Program-made: the position numbers and the translations under genes
The notes under the pieces: generated by a model
The model's database searches: none
Told to the model about the DNA's origin: nothing
What the model saw: the letters and a program-made list of their open reading frames with translations, nothing else
NCBI GenBank assembly: GCA_024734495.1
Contig: JALMQS010000225.1
Span: 4,052,369-4,116,368, forward strand
From: Forficula auricularia
Lineage: Eukaryota; Arthropoda; Insecta; Dermaptera; Forficulidae
Length of the DNA: 64,000 nucleotides
Reading direction: 5' to 3'
Shown here: piece after piece, positions 37,201 to 44,945 of the stretch
Layout: each line of letters opens with the position of its first letter
Position numbering within the stretch: the stretch's first letter is position 1

Positions 37201-39208
37201 ATCCAGAGATACCTTCGACCCCCGCCCAACCCATAAAATTCTTTCTTCTTCTTTTCACGATGGAGGCGCCAACCCAGTCCTTTAGGGGTTGCACCTTTTT
37301 GGTGTAACTCCTTCTCTTATCATTAAAAAAAGCTCTTTTTAAACGATGCCAAAGGGTAAAACCTTAAAATTCACCTTGTTCCCGATGGGATGGCCAATCA
37401 GATGACAGGTACTTTCATCTGATTGGCCATCCCACGGGGCACCAGGTGAATTTTAAGGTTTTACCCTTTGTCAACGTTTAAAAAGAGTTTATCAGCCGAC
37501 ATACAACTGGCCCTTAGGGCCGGTTGTATGTCGCAAAGCAAATGCTTTTTACAACTAACAAAAGGTAGATGGTAAATGGATACCTATACAGTTTCTGTGC
37601 CTGTCATCTGATTGGCCATTCCAGTCCCTCCATTTATCATCTACCCTTTGTTAGATGTAAAAAGCATTTACATTGTGGCATACAACCGGCCCTTAGTGTA
37701 TCATGGATGGCCACACCTTTTTATTTACAATATTTTTTTTTTAAAGAACTCTATAATAGACGAATTAGATGCAATTTTTGGAGATTCTAATCGGGCTACT
37801 ACTTTCCACGATCTTCAAGAAATGAATTATCTTGAAAGGGTCATTAAAGAAACAATGAGATTATACCCAAGCGTTCCTGTGATTGTTCGTCGTGCCGAGG
37901 AGGATATTAAGCTGAGAGGTTTGTGACAATGAAACAATTTTTTTGAATAAAATATCACTAATAAATCAATTGTTAATTATAGAGAATGTGATTATACCAA
38001 AATATGCCGAAATAGGCATTTGTATAAAATCGCTTCATCAAAATGAAAAATATTGGCCTAGTCCTACGAAATTTGACCCGGATAGATTCTTGCCAGAGAA
38101 ATGTAAGGAGAGACATCCTTTCTCTTATATTCCATTCAGTGGAGGACTCAGAAACTGTATAGGTATTTTCTTTTGAATAAAACCGAGGGGTGAACCGCGA
38201 TTGGAATTAGGTGTACACCGTCTTTGGAATTACTTTGGAATTCATTAGATAATCTATTGTCATCTATTCTCTTCTATTTGAAAATGAAAGTGGAAGTAGG
38301 TGTACACGATTTTAGGTCGCGGTTCACCCCTCGAATAAAACTATAGACCAGTAAATAGAGGATCCAAAAAGTGGTTCAGCTTACATTAATTGCGGAAAAA
38401 GATTTTTTTTCTAAGATCGTTTGGTATGGTGTGGGTATGCCAAATCTAAGTTTGAGACCTCGAAAGTGTGGGGGACAACTTTTGGTGGCCGAAAAACCTC
38501 GAAATTTTCTGACTTTTTCCAGTTTTTTGCTTTTATCTCGAAAACAGTCCATATTTTATATATAACCGTTCTATAATAAATTAAAGAGGATAAAATTTCG
38601 ATTAAAAAAAGGAAATGCAAAATTGATCAAGTAGTTCGATTTTTAATGGGGATCCAAAAAACAACATCCGGGATCACCTTTGAATATCCCAAAAAATCGC
38701 TTTTTTTTTGATTTTTCCCATTTTGACCATGAAGGAGCACGTGATCGACAAAGATCACTCTTCCTCTTTAATTTACTATAAAACCGTTATTTACAAAATA
38801 TGAACTGTTTTCGAGTTATAAGTGAAAAACTGGAAATAGTCCGAAAATTTCAAGATTTTTTGGCCACCAAAAGTTGTCCCCCACACTTTTGAGGCTGCAA
38901 ACTTAGATTTGGCATACCCACACCATAACAATCGATCCTAAAAAAAATATTTTCCCACAATTAATGTAAGCTGAAACCCCCCTATTTACTTATTTACTTT
39001 CTATTCAATTCTGATTGAATTCAGTAAAATGTTTTTTTTTCTTTTTCAAGGTCAAAAATTTGCAATGCTAGAGATGAAAATGATCATTTCAACATTACTT
39101 CGCAATTTTACGTTGTTTGATGTTAAGCAAGAGTTAATACTAGCATTCGAAATTGTATTAAAATCCAAAAATGGTGTAAAAGTAGGCCTGCATCGCAAAG
39201 ATTTGTAA
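25082..39208 (+). CDS. Cytochrome P450, CYP4-like, complete ten-exon gene
   Basis: Ten exons join into 494 codons (493 residues plus stop) with every junction in phase. A P450 of this type is an ER-membrane haem monooxygenase that takes electrons from NADPH-P450 reductase; insect CYP4 enzymes act on fatty acids, pheromones or xenobiotics. Visible in order: hydrophobic N-terminal anchor (residues 2-19), hinge GGPPTIPIFGN (32-42), helix C WHKNR (W122, R126), helix I AGHDTT (301-306), ExxR as ETMR (359-362), FDPDRF (412-417), and the haem loop FSGGLRNCIG (433-442) with Cys440 as ligand. The FMFxGHDTT motif and overall length are CYP4-like. Odd points: intron 1 uses a GC donor, and residue 301 is Ala where most CYP4s have the haem-linking Glu. 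Substrate unknown. No disabling change seen, so it is probably functional. Confidence 0.92.
25668..26350 (+). repeat. ~183-bp tandem repeat, nearly four copies
   Basis: ATTACTTTTTTCACC recurs at about 25,668, 25,849, 26,037 and 26,217. Each unit continues with AAAAAAGCAAAAAAAGTATG, a C-rich word, TTATCGATTTTGAAAGAAAA, TTTTACTATTATTTTAATT and ATATAGAGATGAATGGATAT. It sits inside the intron-1 foldback. Confidence 0.85.
27072..27110 (+). ncRNA. Decayed hammerhead-like motif
   Basis: CUGAAGG, then GAGGAGGGGAAAUUCUCUC, then AAACGUUGGUUUU. It aligns with the motif at 21,568-21,616, including the upstream CAATGACCCC, but lost A9 and G12. Certainly inactive; listed because it shows the family moved before. 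Confidence 0.35.
27237..28499. repeat. Inverted repeats bracketing two nested elements
   Basis: CCCGTAAACCTAACAATGGA (27,238) is repeated inverted at 28,479-28,498, together with TTCCAGTAGA..ATACGCTG. This pair encloses the right arm of the intron-1 foldback and the palindrome at 27,991-28,452, so one element was opened by insertion of others. Confidence 0.6.
27991..28452. repeat. 462-bp near-perfect palindrome
   Basis: TATCATGCAATTTCCCGATT (27,991) pairs with AATCGGGAAATTGCATGATA at 28,433-28,452. Pairing continues through AACTCGAGTTATAACT / TATAACACGAGTTCT to a centre near 28,215. No coding content. Confidence 0.75.
28738..28815. mobile_element. Short palindromic MITE (AGGGCCAGTTGTATGTCGG family)
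   Basis: Ends AGGGCCAGTTAAATGTCGG and ATACAACTGGCCCT enclose only about 78 bp, with GACCGTCTGTCAATTTA inside. A deleted copy of the family seen complete at 36,447-37,514 and 30,857-31,050. Confidence 0.7.
28857..29022. mobile_element. hAT-type MITE, copy 2
   Basis: Ends CGAGGGGTGAACCGCG and CGCGGTTTACCCCTCG. Its right end lies 52 bp before P450 exon 2. No clear target duplication is left around this copy. Confidence 0.75.
29075..29184 (+). CDS. P450 exon 2
   Basis: Acceptor TATATTTCAG. Encodes ILKYIDESVHKYPSP and FRLGISLKDADEIE, the A-helix and first beta-sheet region of a CYP4. Donor GAA|GTAGAT, phase 0, followed by a 66-bp intron. Confidence 0.88.
29251..29341 (+). CDS. P450 exon 3
   Basis: Acceptor TTTTTAG. 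Encodes TILTSNKISKG and FYDFVKVWLKEGLLTTSQ. Donor G|GTGAGA, phase 1. The following intron is 3,179 bp because of foldbacks and a mariner element. Confidence 0.9.
29383..29877. repeat. Foldback element with ACGTTTCGATCG motif in each arm
   Basis: GTTTGAATTTTTATTTAAAT at 29,386 and its inverse at 29,857-29,876 bound a near-perfect palindrome. Each arm carries CGACGTTTCGATCGACTTAT or its inverse plus GAACGATC. Read as RNA this gives CUUGAGAA-CGAUC...GAUCG-AAACGUC. It resembles a hammerhead but the CUGANGA box is not intact. A collapsed copy is at 22,200-22,410. Confidence 0.75.
30097..30126 (-). ncRNA. Hammerhead-like core, left arm
   Basis: Minus strand: CUGAAGA, unpaired U, stem II GGCU-GACAGUAUU-AGCC, then AAAAC instead of GAAAC. 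Together with the other arm it implies an ancestral CUGAAGA-U-GGCU..AGCC-GAAAC. Stems I and III are not convincing. Confidence 0.45.
30238..30267 (+). ncRNA. Hammerhead-like core, right arm
   Basis: CUGAAGA, U, GGCUGGGAGUAUUGGCU, GAAAC. The conserved CUGANGA and GAAA are intact, but stem II has lost pairing (GGCU against GGCU), the reverse of the damage in the left arm. Confidence 0.45.
30857..31050. mobile_element. Palindromic MITE (AGGGCCAGTTGTATGTCGG family)
   Basis: AGGGCTAGTTGTATGTAGG at 30,862 and AACATACAACTAGCCATTAGG near 31,048, with GTCAAACCTTAGTATTCACC and its inverse and a central pair of ATCAGATG / CATCTGGCC words. Confidence 0.7.
31078..31436. repeat. Foldback element
   Basis: AGAAGGCAATACTTCTACAA (31,082) and TTGTAGAAGAATTGCCTTCT (31,415) bracket inverted CAAACGTGCCACAT / ATGTGGCACGTTTG. 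A further half copy begins at 30,690. Interior AT-rich; no ORF. Confidence 0.6.
31577..32440 (-). pseudogene. mariner transposon, internally deleted and broken
   Basis: Inverted ends AGGTCATTCAATAAGTCCGT and ACGGACTTATTGAATGACCT. On the minus strand, 32,162-31,935 encodes FKRGRTSTNDAEHSERPKEA and VFTILHEYLGMRNLCAK, the helix-turn-helix region of a mariner transposase. MDETWFHYYTLESKR follows, holding the first catalytic Asp, and then the C-terminal YFDEKEKSYYKSGIEKLENR ends at a stop at 31,642. Everything between, including the other two catalytic Asp residues, is deleted, and stops and frame changes occur. It sits in P450 intron 3. Confidence 0.92.
32521..32703 (+). CDS. P450 exon 4
   Basis: Acceptor AACTGCTTAG. 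Encodes GEHWHKNRKMLTPAFHF (helix C, with the haem-propionate partners W122 and R126) and DVLKKHSGQVIEMSEPISKC. Donor ACAG|GTTTGG, phase 1, followed by a 60-bp intron. Confidence 0.92.
32764..32833 (+). CDS. P450 exon 5
   Basis: Acceptor TTAATTCTAG. Encodes ESAMGVNLDIQKNENSEY and LENVRE, the conserved E/F-helix segment of CYP4. Donor GA|GTAAGT, phase 2. Confidence 0.9.
33197..33832. mobile_element. Half copy of the 20,822-24,197 foldback, in P450 intron 5
   Basis: Contains TGATGTGGCCATCCACTTGA, the region ACCAAAATCTAATCAGCTCT, and ends ACCATACCCTGTATGGTAAA. Unlike the right arm at 23,037-24,197 it lacks the R2-like insertion, so it shows the intact target. Confidence 0.75.
34128..34254 (+). 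CDS. P450 exon 6
   Basis: Acceptor ATTTAAG. Encodes LSRLIIERSCKPWFYNEFIY and RLTKDGQETQRRVRSIDK. The RxxxPW and YxLT patterns match CYP4 helices F-G. Donor GAG|GTACAC, phase 0, 61-bp intron. Confidence 0.9.
34316..34552 (+). CDS. P450 exon 7 (helix I)
   Basis: Acceptor TATTTTAG. Encodes KLAFLDLLLEIQK, FTDEDIKQE and TFMFAGHDTTSAAISF. The oxygen-activating AGHDTT is at residues 301-306. Donor CAG|GTAAGT, phase 0. The 3,194-bp intron that follows holds five repeats. Confidence 0.94.
34673..35380. repeat. ~700-bp near-perfect palindrome in P450 intron 7
   Basis: CCACCCCTAGTATCGCTAAA at 34,687 is answered by TTTAGCGATACTAGGGGTGG at 35,339. Pairing continues through TACGTCAAAATTCTTCCCCC and AAACAGGTTTT / AAAACCTGTTT to a loop of about 40 bp near 35,010. 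A run of G at 35,232-35,249 disrupts one arm. No coding content. Confidence 0.8.
35400..35629. mobile_element. Tc1/mariner-type MITE
   Basis: CTGCGCTTCAAAAAAAGTGG at the left and CCACTTTTTTCGAAGCGCAG at the right, flanked by TA on both sides. The 230-bp interior is a further inverted repeat (TTTAAACTTTTAATA / TATTAAAAGTTTAAA). TA target and CTGCGCTTC ends suggest mobilisation by a Tc1/mariner transposase. Confidence 0.75.
36222..36370. mobile_element. Palindromic MITE, GCAAAGTAAA subtype
   Basis: Ends AGGGCCGGTTGTATGTCGC and GCGACATACAATCGGCCCT, with CTTTTTACCACTAACAAAGG and its inverse inside. The same subtype is at 37,516-37,694. Confidence 0.75.
36447..37514. mobile_element. Palindromic MITE split by a LINE
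   Basis: Left end AGGGCCAGTTGTATGTCG at 36,447 and right end CGACATACAACTGGCCCT at 37,497-37,514. The left arm breaks off after TTGGTAAACT and resumes with GCTCTTTTTAAACG at 37,332, where the LINE's A-rich tail stops. The rest of the MITE is intact, including GATGGCCAATCAGATGA and its inverse at the centre. Confidence 0.8.
36476..37330 (+). pseudogene. LINE fragment, second copy of the 11,766 family
   Basis: Reads KTQCCLISRYVDRNLPN, LGVTLGSDLS, stop in place of the Trp, then after frame changes KAQIRPCLEYGSHL, ATLDAIQKRAIKLIGDP, LDSLAHRRTVSALSLYYRYY and DWNSLPATIF, ending at 37,236. Two frame breaks and one stop make it dead. The 3' region has a GGTTGCACC..GGTGTAAC hairpin and an A-run, as in the other copy. 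Only the part after the RT catalytic core is present. Confidence 0.88.
37516..37694. mobile_element. Palindromic MITE, GCAAAGCAAA subtype
   Basis: Ends AGGGCCGGTTGTATGTCGC and GGCATACAACCGGCCCT, with an internal GTCATCTGATTGGCCAT word. It ends 53 bp before P450 exon 8. Confidence 0.75.
37747..37918 (+). CDS. P450 exon 8 (helix K)
   Basis: Acceptor TTTTTTTTAAAG. Encodes NSIIDELDAIFGDSNR, LQEMNYLERVIKETMRLYPS and VPVIVRRAEEDIKL. The ExxR pair is E359 and R362. Donor AGAG|GTTTGT, phase 1, 64-bp intron. Confidence 0.93.
37983..38162 (+). CDS. P450 exon 9 (haem-binding loop)
   Basis: Acceptor TTAATTATAG. Encodes NVIIPKYAEIGICIKSLHQ, YWPSPTKFDPDRFLPEK and FSYIPFSGGLRNCIG. Cys440 is the haem thiolate ligand. 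Donor ATAG|GTATTT, phase 1. Confidence 0.95.
38184..38333. mobile_element. hAT-type MITE, copy 3, exact target duplication
   Basis: 150 bp with ends CGAGGGGTGAACCGCG and CGCGGTTCACCCCTCG, flanked by AATAAAAC at 38,176-38,183 and 38,334-38,341. It lies 21 bp into P450 intron 9. The exact 8-bp duplication and little-diverged ends make it the youngest of the three copies. Confidence 0.92.
38348..38992. repeat. Foldback element in P450 intron 9
   Basis: Arms of about 300 bp: GTTCAGCTTACATTAATTGC pairs with CAATTAATGTAAGCTGAA, and GTGTGGGTATGCCAAATCTA pairs with TAGATTTGGCATACCCACAC. The ends read CCAGTAAATAGAGGATCC and CCTATTTACT. A longer relative is at 46,652-47,779. Confidence 0.75.
39051..39208 (+). 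CDS. P450 exon 10 (C-terminal)
   Basis: Acceptor CTTTTTCAAG. Encodes GQKFAMLEMKMIISTLLRNF (helix L, packing on the haem) and the C-terminal beta region, ending HRKDL and TAA at 39,206-39,208. Confidence 0.94.
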
Positions 39209-39233
39209 AGTATGATAAAAAAAATGAAAAAAC

Positions 39234-39239
39234 AATAAA
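39234..39239 (+). promoter_or_regulatory. Polyadenylation signal of the P450 gene
   Basis: AATAAA 26 bases after the stop codon, giving a very short 3' UTR before the next foldback begins at about 39,350. Confidence 0.6.
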
Positions 39240-39349
39240 TTTTAAAGAAATGGGTATCTATTTGAGAAAGAAAGATTGAATTTTTTCTCAAAATCAACTT
39301 GTGATACCTATAATCAATTAATTTTACGAACATGAATTTGGGCTATATC

Positions 39350-39966
39350 AGGGATTTTAATAGATATGTTTAATAGTACAAGATCCCGAATTGGGTCGAC
39401 CTTCACCAATCGAATTTCGTAATGAAATTAATATTTTGATAATATAATGTATTAATGAACAAAACTTGACAGGGTCGACATCCAATTTCACTGCATAGCT
39501 ATTTTATCTAATTTATTAGATTTATTTATTTTTATTTATTTATTATTTGTTTTTTGTTTTTTTTTAATTATCTACAGTTTCATATATAACAATAAAGGAA
39601 ATTCTATAACTACAAAATACTAATTCGAAGTTTCCTGTTGATCACCTGTCTACCTGGACTTATGCAGTGAAAAAAGATAGCGACCCAACTTTCTCATTTT
39701 AGATACATATTTTACTCTCGATTGGTAATATATTTATCCGGAAACTCGATAACCACATTTATGTAATAAAAACTTTATTTTTTTATTAAAAATAGCTATG
39801 GAGGGAAATTGGATGTCGGCCCTATCAAGTTACACCCTATCAAATACATTATATTATCAAAATATTAATTTTAAATGAAGGTCGTTAAGTCGGGATCTTG
39901 GACTATAATGTTTATATTGCATCCTATATGCAATATAAACATATCTATTAAAATCTTTGATACGAC
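39350..39966. repeat. Foldback element downstream of the P450 gene
   Basis: GGGATTTTAATAGATATGTTT and its inverse AAACATATCTATTAAAATC bound it. Inner pairs include TCGACATCCAATTTC with GAAATTGGATGTCGG and ATATTTTGATAATATAATGT with ACATTATATTATCAAAATAT. The stretch 39,967-40,617 that follows is AT-rich with no identified feature. Confidence 0.7.
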
Positions 39967-40729
39967 CTAGATTCATGTTCATAAAAATAAATTTTAGTTT
40001 CTAAATGTGCTTTTACATTGGAGCATGATATTAGAGAAGGGAAGAAAATAAAATTATGTTTTTTTTATGGAAGCGTTAACATTTGGAGCAGCGGCCAGAA
40101 CCAGGCTTTTTATCAAAGCTCAATGACAAGGGCCTAGATAAATGAAACACCAATTTTGTTATCTAAAGAAAGAACAATTTCAGCTGAAACCACCTACCTA
40201 ATATGGCACATTTTTTATAAAGAAATGTCATCAGAATGGACAACGTTTCGACTAGAGTCGAAATCTCTAATTAAATTGGAAGGAAAGTGAAATTTTCAAG
40301 ACTCAGTGCGCTATTTGCAATTTCAGTAAATTAATAATTTCAAATGATAAATATCTAAATCTGATATTCTTTTTAAATAAATCTTTATTAGCCACAATAA
40401 TATGTTTGTTTACTTTTTTATTCCTCGTTAACTAATGCTTCAAGTGGGTGTCAATTGGCAAACATCAGGGGGCAAATTAACTAGGAAATAAATGCATTTG
40501 CTTTTATGGGAGAATGGAAATTGTTTCCCCGATAACTTTCTGGCACCGGATCTCAGGAGGGGTGAATTATACATGTAATTATTATTAAGTTGATACAATT
40601 TTGATGGCTGTATATGTATATAATTAAGTAATGGAGAGGGATTCCGCCAATGGGTGGCCTCTGCTGAATGGAAAACTCCCAATTATAGAAAACGTTTTTT
40701 TTTTGTTTTTTTTTTCTCTCTCACCTATA

Positions 40730-41202
40730 TGCCAGGGTTGTCCGAAAAAATTCAAAAAATATTTAAGAACTATAATGTACGCACGGCCTTGGCATCAACT
40801 GGTAATATGTCCTTTTTATTTAATAACAAGGATGTAGTTCCACCCCATGAACAACATAATGTGATATACTTAATTAAGTGCCGCGATTGCCCGAAACCTA
40901 CAAGTGTTTATGTGAGTCAAACATCTCGCATTTTTTCTTTGCGGAAAAGAGAGCATGAATTAAGTGTAATAAATAAAAAAGCTTCGACAGCCCTGAGTGC
41001 ACACCATATCGATACCTCACATGGATTTGAGTTTGATGATGCTGTCATCTTGATGAGATTGGGGAACAATTATAAGCGTCTGCTAGCCGAAAAATGCTTT
41101 ATTAAGACATATGGGCAAAGGGCTCTTAATTTTCAAACTGATTGCATTGAGCTTAGCAATGCTTACTTGTCAATATTGACAAATACTGATGCCCAGGTAT
41201 AA
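40730..41202 (+). pseudogene. Penelope-like GIY-YIG endonuclease domain (5'-truncated ORF)
   Basis: Reads NVIYLIKCRDCPKPTSVYVS, QTSRIFSLRKREHELSV, TALSAHHIDTSHGFEFDDAV and NYKRLLAEKCFIKTYG, then stops at 41,200-41,202. It has the domain's YL..YV pair, the CxxC of the CCHH finger (CRDC) and the HxxDxxH spacing (HHIDTSH), the Arg of the LxxRxxEH helix and the late catalytic Glu. The usual Gly in YVGQTS is Ser. Such a nuclease nicks target DNA for reverse transcription. With the RT gone this copy is non-autonomous. Confidence 0.87.
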
Positions 41203-41683
41203 TAAACATTGAGAAAGGGGGGGAAAGAATTGTAAAAAGGTAGAGAAGAAAAAAATTTATTTTTTTATTTTTATATATTGTCATTTTAAATTCAATTTTT
41301 GTTATTCTTAATGTTTGTTAATTATTTTGAGAAATCTTTTAATTGAGAGATGTTTGTGAGGGGTCAGTGATCCTAATTAGATCAATGTCCTCATAATTAT
41401 TATTATTATTAATTGAATGAAATTGAAATTTGCTATATTTGTACTTGAGACGTTGCGCATATCAAGTGAGAGCACACCAAGATTTATGTACCATTTTGTA
41501 ATTCATATAATTTTGTATATTATAATAAAATCCACAACAACTCTGCCTGCGGACAATTTATTTATCAAATTAATTGTGTCGCTAATAATGTAAGATATAA
41601 TTTTGTAATTAACAAGTTTGGATTTTTTGTAAAAAATTTTATTGTAATTTGACATGTGTGCTCTATCGCTTTTTTCAGCTCTT

Positions 41684-41728
41684 AGGAACTGATGATGGCA
41701 TTATTTAATTAAAGCCGAAACGTTTTCT
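41684..41728 (+). ncRNA. Hammerhead-like ribozyme of the Penelope-like element
   Basis: Stem I strand AGGAA (41,684-41,688), CUGAUGA, unpaired U, stem II GGC with a 14-nt loop and GCC, GAA, palindromic ACGU as a minimal stem III, U17, then UUCU, which pairs with AGGA's 3' part (AGAA-type pairing with one G.U). A two-pair, self-complementary stem III fits the reduced hammerheads known in Penelope-like elements, which cleave as dimers. Confidence 0.65.
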
Positions 41729-42439
41729 ATAATTGGGAGTTTTTTATTCAGCAGAGGCTACCCATTGGCTGAATCCCTCTCCATTACTTAATTATAATTA
41801 TTATTAATTCTATATAGCTCGAAGAGATGTTACGTCTATCGTGATTTACTCTAATATCATCAGCGAATCTAGATTTTCAATTCCTGTATCTACAGTTCTA
41901 CATTGCTGTTCAAAAAAATCGAGTCACCAATAAAAACTTTATTAAATATCAATTATTTTTTTTTGTCTTTCTCTTCTGTGGCCTCGCTCATAACAAAGCA
42001 TATTTGGCCAACATCATAGTATTATAATATAGACCCACAGAGCATCCCCAAAATGTGGAAAATACATGTATAGACAGGTCTTCAGAATATGGTTAAACTA
42101 AATGAAAACGTTGAGCGCATAGGTAAATTTGGCCCAAACAGACAGAAAGACAAAATTACAAGTTGATTAAAACGGTGGAAATATTTTTTATAAGTCTAGG
42201 TTTACAATTTTTATATTATAGCAAATATACTTTCATTTGCAAAAATAACTATTTTTCAAGAAATATGTTATTAGGTTATTACTGACAATCTTATAAAGCA
42301 TTTTTTTTCATTAAAAAACGTTAAAAAATATACAAACATAAATGTTATGTTAAGCTCTGCTTTTTGATTTATTTATGAATTATCGTTATATTTGAGTTTT
42401 TTTTTTTGTTGTTGTACGAATAATTAAGAATATGTTACT

Positions 42440-42555
42440 CAATGGGGGGGGGGGGGGAGGTACTGGCTGCGAAAATATTTTAGTATTTTAAGGGGGCCGC
42501 GAATATACTTTCGTATTTTAAGGGGGCCGCTACTATTAAAAGGTTAAGAACCACT
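42440..42555. mobile_element. hAT terminal fragment
   Basis: Ends GGTTAAGAACCACTG, the inverse of a CAGTGGTTCTTAACC terminus typical of hAT elements, preceded by two GGGGGCCGCNANTAT words. No matching left end was found in the window. Confidence 0.5.
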
Positions 42556-42819
42556 GTATTAGAGGAATTAAAAAAAAACAATTAATTTTATTAAAAGAAA
42601 ATTGAAAAAAATATAATTATATAAATTTTTATTCAAGCAACCACCTGTGAATAGTTATTTGAATTAACAAAAAAACCCATCAAAAACAACTTAGCCGAAG
42701 ATGAGACCGTGATAGATCAAATTGTCAACACAAAAACCCCCTAACCCGTAAATTTCATCCAAGTTAGAGCCGTTTTCGAGAAACCGAATCTATTGGTATA
42801 TAGTACAAGAATTGATCGT

Positions 42820-43345
42820 TTAAGGTAGTTGTTTCACCATATGGGTTTTCTTAGAATTTTTTTGAAATTTATACAGATTATTATTTAAATATTATTCTGC
42901 ATCGATTGGTGGCAAAACGAAATTTATGAACAATATAGTTCCGGAGATATTAAATTCCAAAGATAGAGTTTTTTTAGACTCTTTATACATTGCACTATAA
43001 GAGATATCGGAAAATTTACATACATATTTAATTATAATTAAGAAACCCTTCTTACCATTTTTATAAAAAACTAAACCAACATTAAACAATAACCAATACA
43101 TATTTTAAGACAATTTTGATTCATAGTTACAACATAGTTTCTGAGATAATAAGGAATAAATAATGAAAAATGTATAAAACAAAATTTACACTAAAAACAA
43201 TTTGACAACAGCGCATTTATTTAACCAGCGAAAGATGTATAAAGCGCGCATGCGCTAGATTTTTTCAAAATTATAATTTTCTTAAGGTGTAACGTAGGCG
43301 TTGATTACATTTGTTAAAAAATAACAAAACGATTTTTTTAGGAAT
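42820..43345 (-). mobile_element. TTAAGGTAGTTGTTTC element, partial inverted copy
   Basis: Starts TTAAGGTAGTTGTTTCACC and is the reverse of 43,346-44,070 minus its first ~190 bp. With the next copy it forms a large inverted repeat. Confidence 0.7.
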
Positions 43346-44070
43346 TTAAGGTAGTTGTTTCGCGACAATACTAGCAAAAATTTAATGCTAGAGTATATAG
43401 AACAGACAATAAGGATTCATAGTTCATAAGCCCAAAACTTTTTGCTGTTTATGTACCAATTCTAGCCAATCCCGTGCTCGTTTGACAAATTTGGCACCAT
43501 TGTAAGAGATTGAATATTTTTATATTAAAATGACAGATAAAATACATTTTAAATTTCTATAAAAATGGTTTTGTTATTTTTTAACAAATGTATTCAACGC
43601 CTACGTTACACCTTATGAAAATTATAATTTTGAAAAATCTAGCGCATGCATCTTTCGCTGGTTAAATAAATGCGCTGTTGCCAAATTGTTTTTAGTCTAA
43701 ATTTTTTTAATACATTTTTCATTATTTATTCCTTATTATCTCAGAAACTGTGTTGTAACTATGAATCAAAATTGTCTTTAAAATATGTATTGGTTATTGT
43801 TTAATGTTGGTTTAGTTTTTTATAAAAATGGTAAGAAGATGGTAAGGTTTCTTAATTATAATTAAATATGCATGTAAATTTTCCGATATCCCGTATAGTG
43901 CAATGTTAAAGAGTCTGAAAAACTCAATTTTTGAAATTTAATATCTCCTGAACTGTATTGTTCATAAATTTCGTTTTGCCACCAATCGATGCAGAAGTAT
44001 TTAAATAATAATCTGTATAAATTTCAAAAAAAATCCTAAGAAAACGCATTTGGCGGAACAACTATCTTAA
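43346..44070 (+). mobile_element. TTAAGGTAGTTGTTTC element, full-length copy
   Basis: 725 bp from TTAAGGTAGTTGTTTCGCG to GGAACAACTATCTTAA. It matches 59,464-60,189 along its length. The TTAA at each end could be a piggyBac-type target duplication. No ORF. Shared landmarks include ACCAATTCTAGCCAATCC and CAACGCCTACGTTACACCTT. Confidence 0.75.
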
Positions 44071-44082
44071 AATGTATTTTTA

Positions 44083-44457
44083 ACCGACTTCAAAAAAGGA
44101 GGAGGTTCTCTATTCGACTGAATTTTTTTTGTGTCTATGTTACCTCATATCTCCGCCATTTGTGAACCGATTTTGAAAAAAAAATTTGCATTGGGCTCAG
44201 TCTACCTTCCGATTGGTCCCATTTTTTTCATAGGTATTAGATCTTTTTTGTTAGGTTTGTTCAGGCCTAACTTCTTTGTTTATGATCCGATTTCGTTGAT
44301 TCTTGTATCTTAGGGATGGTGCCATATTAATTTGGTCAAGTTCTGATGATATGATATGAACAAATAAAATCCACTAAAAGGTATAAAATAATTATCTTAT
44401 TTAGTTACAACTAAATGACGAAATATAAACATGAAATTACTTTTTGAAGTCGGTGCC
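44083..44457. repeat. Repeat bounded by CCGACTTCAAAAA ends
   Basis: ACCGACTTCAAAAAAGGAGG at 44,083 and its inverse TTTTTGAAGTCGGTGCC at 44,441-44,457. Part of it recurs inverted at 49,926-50,054. This end is common in arthropod genomes as I know them, but I cannot assign a class. Confidence 0.55.
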
Positions 44458-44945
44458 AAACATATACATTTTATGAATCGCACTTGAAGGATCTTACTTA
44501 GTACGCTCACGGGCGGATCCAGAAATTTTTTATGGGGGGGGGGGGCGATATTAAAAAAATACGAGAATATATCAATATTTTTAATGTATTTTAGTAGGAA
44601 ATTAACGCTTACATTCTAAAGAAATAATACACTTATACCAGGGCCGGTACCACACTTTCATTTTAGGGGATTATGTACCGGCACCCCCCTCCCGCGGGGG
44701 GGGGGATTTTAGGCTTCATAAGTAGTTTTAAGAGGCGATTTTGACCCTCTCTAAAATTAAAACAAACAAAAAGAGGGCATGAAAAAGGGGAAAATATACA
44801 GGTTTACCTACCTATTAAATGTATATTATAATATACTTGGACTATAGTTCACTAATTGAGTTCTTCATATTTAATGAATTGGTTGTGACTACTAATGTAA
44901 AATAGATATTTTTTAAAATTAAAAAAATGTTTACTTACAGCTCAT

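Larger units (their letters stand above)
40618..41794. mobile_element. Truncated Penelope-like element between inverted arms
   Basis: Left arm 40,618-40,700 (AAGTAATGGAGAGGGATTCC) and right arm 41,712-41,794 are inverted copies. Both end inward at the AAAACGTTT word of the hammerhead-like motif. Between them lies a plus-strand ORF with a GIY-YIG endonuclease domain and a non-coding 3' region. The reverse transcriptase is missing. Penelope-like elements often have such rearranged terminal repeats. Confidence 0.88.

Noticed and set aside
44330..44365. CTGATGATATGATATGAAC as a hammerhead
   Set aside because: CUGAUGA is present but there is no GAAAC and no stem II.
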